Both the position numbers and the translations under genes were made by a program. Below, piece by piece: positions 1-7,204 of a stretch of DNA of 41,977 nt. The stretch covers positions 1 through 41,977 of the forward strand of contig NZ_PQSR01000068.1 of the NCBI RefSeq assembly GCF_002920635.1. The letters run 5' to 3'. Positions within the stretch are counted from its first letter, which is position 1. Each line of letters starts with the position of its first letter. This DNA is from Streptomyces sp. Ru72. Its GTDB lineage: Bacteria; Actinomycetota; Actinomycetes; Streptomycetales; Streptomycetaceae. Under the pieces are notes generated by a model, which did no database searches, was not told where the DNA came from, and saw only the letters and a list, made by a program, of their open reading frames with translations.

Positions 1-30
1 TCGCCCCTTCCAACCGGGAACCCGCGCTTT

Positions 31-1002
31 ATGGTGCGAATCGGATACACGATGATGACCGAACAGGCGGGACCGCGCGAGCTCGTCGACCATGTGGTGC
101 GGGCCGAGGAGGCCGGGTTCGACTTCTCCGTGACCTCCGACCACTACTTCCCGTGGCTGAGGGAGCAGGGGCACGCCCCGTACGCGTGGAGCGTGCTGGG
201 CGCCGCCGCCCAGGCGACCTCGCGCATCCCGTTGATGACGTATGTGACCTGTCCGACCGTCCGCTATCACCCCGCGGTGGTGGCCCAGAAGGCGGCGACG
301 ATGCAGCTGCTGTCCGAGGGCCGCTTCCGGCTGGGGCTCGGCGCCGGCGAGAACCTCAACGAGCACGTGGTGGGCCGGGGTTGGCCCTCGGTGGAGGTGC
401 GGCACGAGATGCTGGAAGAGGCGGTCGGCATCATCCGCGACCTGTTCGGCGGAGGCCATGTCAGCCGGCGCGGAAAGCACTTCAGCGTGGACTCGGCGCG
501 ACTGTGGGACCTGCCGGAGGAGCCGCCGCAGATCGGTGTCGCCGTCTCCGGCGAGCGGTCCTGTGCGCTCGCGGGCCGGCTCGCCGACCTGGTCATCGCC
601 ACAGAGCCGAAGCCGGATCTGCTGACCGCGTTCGACCGGCACGGCGGCGAGGGCAAGCCGCGGGTCGGGCAGCTGCCGGTCTGCTACGACCGGGACCGGG
701 ACGCGGCGATCCGGCGGGCGCACGAGCAGTTCCGCTGGTTCGGCTGCGGCTGGAAGGTCAACTCCGAGCTGCCGCATCCGGATTCGTTCGCGTCGGCCAC
801 CCAGTTCGTCACGCCCGACGACGTGGCCGCCTCCATTCCGTGCGGCGACGACCCGGCGGACTTCGTTCAGGCCGTACGGCCCTATGCCGAGGCCGGGTTC
901 ACGGAGATCGCGCTGGTGCAGATCGGTGGCGAGTCGCAGCCCGAGTACATCGAGTGGTCGAGCAAGGAGCTTCTGCCGGCCCTGCGGGAGGCCCTGGGCT
1001 GA
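31..1002 (+). CDS. LLM-class F420-dependent oxidoreductase
   Basis: This 323-residue protein has the luciferase-like monooxygenase (LLM) TIM-barrel pattern. It opens with IGYTMMTEQ, has SDHYFPW near residue 36, a GLGAGENLNEH segment near residue 103, and the downstream MLEEAVGIIRDLF helix. The ENLNEHVVGxxWP signature resembles F420-dependent glucose-6-phosphate dehydrogenase-like proteins (the TIGR03557 type). It is therefore probably a cytoplasmic hydride-transfer enzyme using coenzyme F420; the substrate cannot be told from sequence. The length is normal for the family. No clear ribosome binding site precedes the ATG, but the window begins only 30 bases upstream. A perfect hairpin follows the stop, so the gene is probably transcribed separately from pobA. 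Confidence 0.85.
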   Translation: MVRIGYTMMTEQAGPRELVDHVVRAEEAGFDFSVTSDHYFPWLREQGHAPYAWSVLGAAAQATSRIPLMTYVTCPTVRYHPAVVAQKAATMQLLSEGRFRLGLGAGENLNEHVVGRGWPSVEVRHEMLEEAVGIIRDLFGGGHVSRRGKHFSVDSARLWDLPEEPPQIGVAVSGERSCALAGRLADLVIATEPKPDLLTAFDRHGGEGKPRVGQLPVCYDRDRDAAIRRAHEQFRWFGCGWKVNSELPHPDSFASATQFVTPDDVAASIPCGDDPADFVQAVRPYAEAGFTEIALVQIGGESQPEYIEWSSKELLPALREALG

Positions 1003-1019
1003 GGCCGTGACAACGGGGT

Positions 1020-1043
1020 GGGCAGGCGCAACGGCGCCTGCCC
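1020..1043 (+). terminator. Hairpin terminator after the LLM oxidoreductase
   Basis: Perfect 10-bp inverted repeat, GGGCAGGCGC and GCGCCTGCCC, around an AACG loop, 18 bases after the stop codon. There is no T-run, which is usual for actinobacterial terminators. Confidence 0.75.
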
Positions 1044-1068
1044 TGCGAGGGATTGACGGTACGCCGCC

Positions 1069-1082
1069 ATAATGACCGGATG
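1069..1082 (+). promoter_or_regulatory. Probable leaderless promoter of pobA
   Basis: A CATAAT hexamer (1069-1074) ends 5 bases before the ATG at 1080, the spacing of actinobacterial leaderless promoters. No Shine-Dalgarno sequence is present. A TTGACG lies at 1053-1058 but is only 10 bases from the -10, too close to act as its -35. This is inferred from position and motif only. Confidence 0.45.
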
Positions 1083-2354
1083 ATCGACTCCTCCCCCGCC
1101 CCCGTTCCCCCGCCCGAGCCGCGCGTGCCCGTCGTCATCGTCGGCGCCGGTCCCGCCGGGCTGACGCTCGCCAACGTCCTGCGGGACGCCTCCGTCGACT
1201 GCGTCGTCCTGGAGGCGGAGAGCAGGGAGTTCATCGAACAGCGGCCCCGGGCGGGGTTCCTCGAGGAGTGGGCCGTGCGGGCTCTCGAGCGGCACGGGCT
1301 GGCCGGGCGGCTGCTGGAGACGGCGCAGACGCACAGCGAGTGCGAGTTCCGCGCCGAGGGGGAGCGGCTCCGGTTCCCGTACACGGAGATCTCCGGCCAC
1401 CACCACTTCGTCTACCCGCAGCCGCTACTCGTCACCGACCTCGTACGCGAGTACGCGGACGTCAAGGGGGGCGACATACGGTTCGGTGTGCGGGACGTGG
1501 AGGTGCACGGCATCGACACCGACGAGCCGTCCGTGTCGTACACGGATCCGGACTCCGGTGAGCACCGGCGCATCACATGTGAGGTGATCGCCGGCTGCGA
1601 CGGCGCCCGCGGTGTCACCCGGGCCGCGCTGCCGCCGGAGCGCGCGCACCTCGCGCGGTTCGACCACGGGGTCGGCTGGCTGGCACTGCTCGCCGAGGCG
1701 CCGCCGTCGTCGGACTGCGTCGTCTTCGGGGTCCATCCGCGCGGCTTCGCCGCCCACATGGCGCGCAGCCCGCAGGTGACCCGCTACTACCTCGAGGTGC
1801 CGCCCGGTGACGACCCGGAGAACTGGCCGGACGAGCGTGTCTGGTCGGAGCTGCGGGAACGGCTGTCCGTCGCCGGGGCGCCGCCACTGACCGAAGGGCG
1901 GCTGATCGAGAAGCGCGTCCTGGACATGCACAACTATGTGGTCCAGCCGATGGCTTGCGGGCGGCTGTTCCTCGCGGGCGACGCGGCCCACCTGGTCGCT
2001 CCGATCGCAGCGAAGGGCATGAACCTCGCCCTGCACGACGCGCTGCTGCTCGCGGACGCGCTGATCGCCTACCACCGCGCAGGTGACACCGGCGGCCTGC
2101 GCGGCTACTCGGCGGCCTGCCTGCGGCGCGTGTGGGAGTACCAGGAGTTCTCCGAGTGGTTCGCGGAGCTGCTGCACGGGCCCTCGTCGGGTGATCCGTT
2201 CCGCGCGGGCAGCGCCATCGCCCGGCTGCGACGGCTGTTCCACTCCCCCGCAGCCGCGGCCGCGTTCGCAGAGTCGTACATCGGCGCGACCGTTGAGGTA
2301 ACCGACGGTAAACTACCGGCCAGTAGCAAAAGGGACTCGTTTTCGCACGTGTGA
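1080..2354 (+). CDS. pobA: 4-hydroxybenzoate 3-monooxygenase
   Basis: Class A flavoprotein monooxygenase that hydroxylates 4-hydroxybenzoate to protocatechuate, feeding the beta-ketoadipate pathway. It has the Rossmann GAGPAG motif (residues 22-27), the RPRAGFLEEW segment matching the PobA RAGxLE motif, a YPQPLLVTDL stretch, the CDGARG motif, and the second FAD motif GDAAHLVAPIAAKGMN (about 300). At 424 residues it is roughly 30 longer than classical PobA; the extra length is a proline-rich N-terminus and a polar C-terminal tail. ATG 1080 is preferred over the in-frame TTG at 1053 because a -10-like element sits immediately upstream. No pca genes or pobR-type regulator are adjacent. Confidence 0.85.
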   Translation: MIDSSPAPVPPPEPRVPVVIVGAGPAGLTLANVLRDASVDCVVLEAESREFIEQRPRAGFLEEWAVRALERHGLAGRLLETAQTHSECEFRAEGERLRFPYTEISGHHHFVYPQPLLVTDLVREYADVKGGDIRFGVRDVEVHGIDTDEPSVSYTDPDSGEHRRITCEVIAGCDGARGVTRAALPPERAHLARFDHGVGWLALLAEAPPSSDCVVFGVHPRGFAAHMARSPQVTRYYLEVPPGDDPENWPDERVWSELRERLSVAGAPPLTEGRLIEKRVLDMHNYVVQPMACGRLFLAGDAAHLVAPIAAKGMNLALHDALLLADALIAYHRAGDTGGLRGYSAACLRRVWEYQEFSEWFAELLHGPSSGDPFRAGSAIARLRRLFHSPAAAAAFAESYIGATVEVTDGKLPASSKRDSFSHV

Positions 2355-2474
2355 GCGGTGCGCGGCGGGTCGGGGAAATCCGGCTCGCAGAAAATCGCCT
2401 TTCTTTGAACACCCACCGTCACGTCCGCCGTACATCCGGGAAAGGGAGAGTCCGGTGCGCTGCGAGGGATGACG

Positions 2475-4088
2475 ATGGACGACGGGCAGGTCTCCACACG
2501 GGAGTTGGTCGCCGGACGGTACCGGACGCTCGAAGTCGTCCACCGGGAGCAGGGGCGCACCGTGTGGCTCGGCGAGGACGCGGACTTCGCACGGCCGGTC
2601 ACCCTCACCGAGTCGCGGCTCGCACCACTGCGGCCCGAGGTCACCTCGCGCCGCACGATCGCCCGCATCCTGCGCGAGTCGGAGGCCATGGAGTCGCTGT
2701 GTCCCGGCCGGATCGCCACCGTCCTCGACGTGGTCGACGACAACGGTGTCCTGTGGACCGTGACGGAGCGGATCGACGGCACGCCTCTCGGGGAGATCCT
2801 GGAACGCGGTCCCCTGAACCACGTGCGTGCCGCCCGCATCGGCCTCGGCATCCTCGACGTCCTGGACGCCGCCCACCGGCGGGGCGTGACCCACGGGGAC
2901 CTCAGCCCCGGGCAGGTGTTCGTGCAGGAGGGGGGCCGGGTCGTGGTGACCGGGTTCGGACTGATCGGCTCGTCGGTCACCCAGCGGGTCACCGCGCCGT
3001 CGTACGCCTCCCCCGAGCAGGCCCGCGGTTCGAGCGCCGGGCCGGCGGCGGACCAATGGGCGCTCGGAGCGCTGCTGTACGCGATGGTGGAGGGCCGTCC
3101 GCCGTTCCGGGACCGGGGCCCGGTCGAAGCGACGCTGCGCGCCGTGGACCGGCTGCCGCTGCGCCCTCCGCTGAGCGCCGGGCCGCTGGCCCCGGCCATC
3201 ACGGGGCTGCTGCGCCGCGACGCCCTGGAGCGGGTCCCTGAATCCGCGGTGCGCGCCTCGCTGGTGCGCATCGTGAGCGACGACCTCGACGAGCCCACGC
3301 AGGAGACACTGATGCCGCGCCTGAGGGGAGCGTGGCTGGTCGCCCACCGGGCGGGGCGGGCCTGGGCCAGACCGGCCGTGCGCCGGTCGGTGCTCGTGGG
3401 GGCGGGGCTCGTACTCGTGGCCTCCTCGGTCGCGATCCTCGTCGCGACGGTCGGTTCGGAGGGGGGCGGCGCGTCGGCGACCGGGACGGAGCCGTCGCGC
3501 TCCGTCGCGCCCTCGCGGCCCGCCGCGCCGTCCGGGCACGGCACCGACGGTACGACTCCTCCCACGACGAGTACGGCACCGGCACCGTCCGCACCCCCGT
3601 CGTCGCCCACCACCAGGAAGCCGGCGACGACCTTCCGCCGCTACGACGCGCCGGAGGGCTTCTCCATCGACCTGCCCCAGGGATGGAAGCCCATCGACAC
3701 CCTCAAGGCCGCCGAGGGCACCTACCGGGTGACGTTCGGCGCGAGCGGGGACCCTCGCACACTGGCGGTCACCTACAGCGTGCGGCTCGGTACGGATCCG
3801 GTCGCGGTGTGGCGGAGGCTGGAGCCGTCCCTGAAGAGCACGTACGCCGACTACACACGGGTGGGCGACATCCGCGCCGTGACCTATCAGGGGCACAAGG
3901 GCGCCGACATGGTGTGGCTGTCCACGGTCAACGGCGTCCGGGTACGCACCTTCGGCCGGGGTTTCCTCCTCGGCGACGGCCGCGGCTGCTCCCTGCGCTG
4001 GACGACTCCGGCGGCGGACGCGCAGAGCACCGCCGACGAGCAGGCACTGGACGTGTTCCTGAGAACGTTCCGGCCGCCGGCCGGGTGA
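2475..4088 (+). CDS. Membrane-anchored serine/threonine pseudokinase
   Basis: Numbered from the upstream ATG at 2469, an N-terminal PknB-like kinase fold spans residues 15-265, a single membrane helix about 307-328, then a Ser/Pro/Thr-rich linker and a C-terminal outside domain (about 388-539). The kinase core is recognisable (HGDLSPGQV 142-150, SPEQARG 181-187, DQWALG 195-200). However, the VAIK lysine is missing (PVTLT), DFG is replaced by GFG (162-164) and the catalytic-loop Asn by Gln149. No glycine-rich loop is visible. It is therefore predicted to be a signalling pseudokinase rather than an active enzyme. The ATG at 2475 has GAGGG 6 bases upstream; 2469 is an alternative start. It lies 114 bases after pobA and may be read from its own promoter. 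Confidence 0.8.
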   Translation: MDDGQVSTRELVAGRYRTLEVVHREQGRTVWLGEDADFARPVTLTESRLAPLRPEVTSRRTIARILRESEAMESLCPGRIATVLDVVDDNGVLWTVTERIDGTPLGEILERGPLNHVRAARIGLGILDVLDAAHRRGVTHGDLSPGQVFVQEGGRVVVTGFGLIGSSVTQRVTAPSYASPEQARGSSAGPAADQWALGALLYAMVEGRPPFRDRGPVEATLRAVDRLPLRPPLSAGPLAPAITGLLRRDALERVPESAVRASLVRIVSDDLDEPTQETLMPRLRGAWLVAHRAGRAWARPAVRRSVLVGAGLVLVASSVAILVATVGSEGGGASATGTEPSRSVAPSRPAAPSGHGTDGTTPPTTSTAPAPSAPPSSPTTRKPATTFRRYDAPEGFSIDLPQGWKPIDTLKAAEGTYRVTFGASGDPRTLAVTYSVRLGTDPVAVWRRLEPSLKSTYADYTRVGDIRAVTYQGHKGADMVWLSTVNGVRVRTFGRGFLLGDGRGCSLRWTTPAADAQSTADEQALDVFLRTFRPPAG

Positions 4089-4350
4089 GTGGACTTTCCG
4101 TACGGCGTCGAGTGGAGTGGGGAACGCGGTGACGGTGGCGCGGGACGAAGTGGTCGTCCACCGGCGGCCGTTGTGCACGTACTGCACGAAACTGCGAACG
4201 CGTCCGCCGCTCCCACGTCTGCCGCCGATGAGGCGACTGCGGGACACGGCCGCGGACCACGCCCCGCATCTGCTGCCGGGGTCCCGCCGCAGAACGGGGC
4301 CGCGCGGCTGATCCGTACGGATCGGGTCCTCCGCCGCGTCGGCTCCGCGA

Positions 4351-5307
4351 TCACCAACGGCTTTCCGAAGGCTGCCGGTCGGGTGCGCGCCGGGCCAGCC
4401 AGTGGGCGATCGACTCCGCTATCGGCTGGCCGGTCTCCAGTTCGATGAAGCCGAACTGGCCGCCCTGGTTGCACTCCAGGAACCACCACACGCCCTCCCC
4501 GTCCTCGGCGAAGTCGAAGGCGGCGTACGCGAGGCCGGCCAGCGCCAGGTACTCCTGGACCGACTTCACGATGCGGTCGGGCACCACGGCCGGTTCCCAG
4601 GAGTACTCGGTGTCGCCGTACCGGCCGTCCACCTGCCCGGGCGCCGCTCTCTTGCGGGCGCCGAAGAGCCGCGCGCCGACGCAGGTCAGCCGGATGTCGG
4701 CGCGCTTGGGGATGTAGCGCTGCAGCAGGGCCGGTCCGGCCGCGACCGCGGAGAAGTCGGCGTCCGGGCCGATCAGCGTCGTCGGAAGGGCCAGTTCGGG
4801 GTGGTCAGGCGGCGGCCCCGACGCCGACTTCACCACCACGTCCCGGTACTCCTCGGCGAACTGCTGGGCCACGCGCGGCGCCGTGGTGACGACGGTCGGC
4901 GGCACGGCGAAGCCGCTGAGATGGGCGATCCGCAGCTGCCACGGCTTGTAGCGGGCCTGCTCGGCGTTGCGGGGGTGGTTCATCCACCGTGTGGACGCCG
5001 AGCAGAGCATGCCGTACAGGGCCTGGCGGGTCTCCGCGGTCAGCCAGGTCGAGGGCTCCGCGGCGTGGGCGGCCGGTTCGCCGGGCCGGCGTACCCACAC
5101 CGAGCGCAGGCCACCCATGCTCAGGACGTGCCCGCCCACCGAGAGGTAGCCGTCGAAGTCGCCGTGCGAGTAGTCGGCCGACAGCACCGCCCTGCCCGGG
5201 AGGTCGGCGGGGTCCAGGCGCATCACGGGCACAGCCCGCTCGTGCAGCTCGGCCACCACCATGTCGGCCGTCACGTCCTGTTCCGACGTGAGGATGAGAA
5301 CCGTCAT
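4351..5307 (-). CDS. ATP-grasp RiPP maturase (SAV_5884-like)
   Basis: This 318-residue ATP-grasp ligase resembles the actinobacterial ATP-grasp ribosomal peptide maturases (SAV_5884 type). Visible features are the N-terminal MTVLILTSEQDVTADMV with the DPAD segment, the ATP-binding strand DVVVKSASG (about 155), a RADIRLTCVG stretch (about 210), and the metal/ATP motif FLECNQGGQFGFIE near residue 277, matching ExNxxGQF. The family joins carboxylate side chains of a precursor peptide to Ser/Thr or Lys side chains. The precursor gene ends 12 bases upstream, so the two form one operon. The O-methyltransferase that accompanies many such pairs is not adjacent: beyond the stop lie 262 bases without a convincing gene and then a convergent gene. 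Confidence 0.85.
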   Translation of the reverse strand: MTVLILTSEQDVTADMVVAELHERAVPVMRLDPADLPGRAVLSADYSHGDFDGYLSVGGHVLSMGGLRSVWVRRPGEPAAHAAEPSTWLTAETRQALYGMLCSASTRWMNHPRNAEQARYKPWQLRIAHLSGFAVPPTVVTTAPRVAQQFAEEYRDVVVKSASGPPPDHPELALPTTLIGPDADFSAVAAGPALLQRYIPKRADIRLTCVGARLFGARKRAAPGQVDGRYGDTEYSWEPAVVPDRIVKSVQEYLALAGLAYAAFDFAEDGEGVWWFLECNQGGQFGFIELETGQPIAESIAHWLARRAPDRQPSESRW

Positions 5308-5319
5308 CCGTCCGTGCCG

Positions 5320-5511
5320 TCAGTCGTCGAAATGCGTCTGGGAACCCGCCGTCGACGTCGTCGTGCCGGCCGCCAGCAGCAGGGCACGGTCACTGACGGC
5401 GGGGCGACCGTCCGCAAGCACGTTCAACTGCCGTGAGGCGTCGAAGCGGTACGGCGTCACCGTGGCCTGAGCCCCCCTGGGCACGGCGTAATTGAGGGTG
5501 AACGGTCGCAC
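5320..5511 (-). CDS. ATP-grasp-modified RiPP precursor
   Basis: A 63-residue peptide beginning MRPFTLNYAVP, like the RPFxL-type N-terminus of putative ATP-grasp-target RiPPs. Its middle, DASRQLNVLADGRPAV, resembles the conserved D-x-x-x-Q-x-x-VxxDGRPV region of that family. The C-terminal third is rich in hydroxyl residues (T50, T51, T52, S53, T54, S57, T59) and ends H-F-D62-D63. It is thus a plausible core in which side-chain esters link Thr/Ser to the terminal Asp residues. The start is the GTG at 5511, with GGAGGT 6 bases upstream. A longer in-frame reading from GTG 5592 lacks such a site. The maturase follows 12 bases downstream. Confidence 0.8.
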   Translation of the reverse strand: MRPFTLNYAVPRGAQATVTPYRFDASRQLNVLADGRPAVSDRALLLAAGTTTSTAGSQTHFDD

Positions 5512-5762
5512 GTGAAACCTCCACGGTCTTGGGTTGCCACTTCCCAAATCTTTACGTCTCCCCCCTGTAAGGAATTCATCACTTTCCGACACATGAGGGT
5601 GAAGGTCGTCACATACCCGAGACGCAACCCCGTCACGTCACGGGGCGTCCCCGGCACGCCGGATGCGCGCTGTCAGTGCCCTCGGCAACAATGCGGGGTA
5701 AAGATCATCTCGCCTTCCGGGCGGGAGGATCACCGCCCTGCCCCCGGAAAGGCCGACCGACC

Positions 5763-6050
5763 ATGACGCGCCCTCGGCTCAGTTCCCGTGCCGCCGAAGT
5801 GCTGCGCCTGATCATGGACCAGCGCCTGGCGGTCTTCCTGACGGTGCATGGGAACGGGCGGCGCCGGTACGGCTACTGGCAGACCGACGGCCGTCCCGTG
5901 GCCCTGCCGACAGAGGAGTGCGACGCGTTGTGCGCGGCGGGGCGGATCCTGCTCGGCGACCCGGTGGTCGACCGGTCGAAGACCGTCTACCGGGTCCGGG
6001 CCGCCGCGCGCGGCACGTCCCGCGCGACCCGTTCCGCCCTGACGGCCTGA
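5763..6050 (+). CDS. Hypothetical protein, 95 residues
   Basis: I do not recognise a named family. The protein is basic, with an N-terminal helix (SSRAAEVLRLIMDQRLAVFL), a central RRRYGYWQTDGRPVALPTEECDALCAAGRILLGD segment and an Arg/Ala-rich tail. The central part looks like a small winged or beta-hairpin fold, but this is a guess. The ATG at 5763 is chosen because GGAAAGG lies about 10 bases upstream; an in-frame upstream extension to 5676 has no such site. It is divergent from the RiPP pair and convergent with the aldo/keto reductase. GC-rich third positions support coding. Confidence 0.6.
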   Translation: MTRPRLSSRAAEVLRLIMDQRLAVFLTVHGNGRRRYGYWQTDGRPVALPTEECDALCAAGRILLGDPVVDRSKTVYRVRAAARGTSRATRSALTA

Positions 6051-6067
6051 AGGCGTGAGGGCGGAAC
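6031..6067. terminator. Bidirectional terminator between convergent genes
   Basis: Inverted repeat GTTCCGCCCT (6031-6040) and AGGGCGGAAC (6058-6067), with an inner GCCT/AGGC stem (6045-6048 and 6051-6054). It overlaps the last codons of the 95-residue gene and lies before the stop of the convergent reductase gene. Confidence 0.65.
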
Positions 6068-6086
6068 AGGCCGAGGCGGCGGACGG

Positions 6087-7070
6087 CTACCAGCGGTCCT
6101 CGACCTGCTCCTTGATCCGCCGGTCGTACAGGTCCCGGATCGCGTCGAGCGTCTCGCGCGGCAGCGGGGGCAGCTTGGCGACCGCCGAGTTGGCGCGGGC
6201 CTGGTCCGCGGAGCGGGCGCCGGGGATGACCGTGGTCACGCCGGGCTGCTGGAGGATCCAGGCGAGCGCCAGCTGGGCCGGCGTGCAGCCTTCCGGCGCG
6301 AGCGCGGCGAACTCGGCCGCCGCCTCCACACCGGTGGCGAAGTCCACACCGGAGAAGGTCTCGCCCTGGTCGAAGGCCTCACCGTGCCGGTTGAAGGAGC
6401 GGTGGTCGTTCGCGGCGAAGACGGTGTCCTTGGTGTACTTGCCGGACAGCAGGCCGGAGGCGAGCGGCACCCGGGCGATGATACCCACGCCGGCCTCCCG
6501 CGCGGCCGGGAGGACCTCACGCAGCGGCTTCATACGGAACGGGTTGAGGATGATCTGCACGCTCGCCACGTTCGGCCGGGCGATCGCGGTCAGCGCCTCC
6601 TCGCACGTCTCGACGCTCACTCCGTAGGCGGCGACGCGGCCTTCCTCGACCAGGGTGTCCAGGGCGTCGTACACCTCGTCGGAGGAGTAGACGGGCGTCG
6701 GCGGGCAGTGCAGCTGTACCAGGTCGATGCGGTCGACGCCGAGGTTGCGGCGGGAGCGGTCGTTCCAGACCCGGAAGTTGTCGAGGACGTAGTTCTCCGG
6801 GATCTGGTCGACGCGGCGGCCCATCTTGGTCGCCACCAGCACGTGCAGGTCCGGCCTGCCGTGCAGAAAGGCGGCGATGGCCTGTTCGCTGCGTCCGTCG
6901 CCGTACACATCGGCGGTGTCGAAGAAGGTCACCCCGGACTCGGCCGCGGCCTCCAACACCTCGTGGGCGTCCTTGTCGTCGACGTCGCCCCAGTCGGCGC
7001 CCAGCTGCCAGGTGCCGAGGCCGATCACCGAGGCGTGCTGCCCCGACCTGCGGAATTCTCGCTCTTCCAT
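6087..7070 (-). CDS. Aldo/keto reductase
   Basis: This 327-residue protein has the aldo-keto reductase (AKR) tetrad: Asp51 and Tyr56 in DTADVYGDG, Lys82 in ATKMG, and His121 in LVQLHCPP. The C-terminal IPGARSADQARANSAVAKLPPL segment is the usual NADPH-binding part. It is a cytoplasmic NADPH-dependent carbonyl reductase of the YhdN/Tas-like type; the substrate is not predictable. Length is normal. It is divergent from the cholesterol oxidase gene across 134 bases. No clear Shine-Dalgarno sequence precedes the ATG. Confidence 0.85.
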   Translation of the reverse strand: MEEREFRRSGQHASVIGLGTWQLGADWGDVDDKDAHEVLEAAAESGVTFFDTADVYGDGRSEQAIAAFLHGRPDLHVLVATKMGRRVDQIPENYVLDNFRVWNDRSRRNLGVDRIDLVQLHCPPTPVYSSDEVYDALDTLVEEGRVAAYGVSVETCEEALTAIARPNVASVQIILNPFRMKPLREVLPAAREAGVGIIARVPLASGLLSGKYTKDTVFAANDHRSFNRHGEAFDQGETFSGVDFATGVEAAAEFAALAPEGCTPAQLALAWILQQPGVTTVIPGARSADQARANSAVAKLPPLPRETLDAIRDLYDRRIKEQVEDRW

Positions 7071-7204
7071 GCGGTCAGTGTGTCATCCGCACCCGGGCCC
7101 ACCAGGAACGCCCCTCCCACACCGGATACATCTCCATCACCCATACGAGTGAATTGATGTGACAGGAGGGAGACACGTGTCAACTGGCGCCTACGGTAAA
7201 GGAC

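Noticed and set aside
1053..1079. TTG start for pobA
   Set aside because: It would add nine residues before the ATG, has no ribosome site and lies upstream of the predicted transcription start.
4089..4350. Possible small gene (64 codons from 4117, with CTYC) in the gap after the pseudokinase gene
   Set aside because: No convincing ribosome site or family resemblance; the 262-base gap is between convergent genes. It contains a 14-bp palindrome GATCCGTACGGATC (4310-4323), which has no loop and no clear role.
7071..7204. TGACA/TGTCA inverted half-sites upstream of the cholesterol oxidase
   Set aside because: The arms are only five bases, are unevenly spaced and overlap a GGAGGG stretch; this is not above chance expectation.
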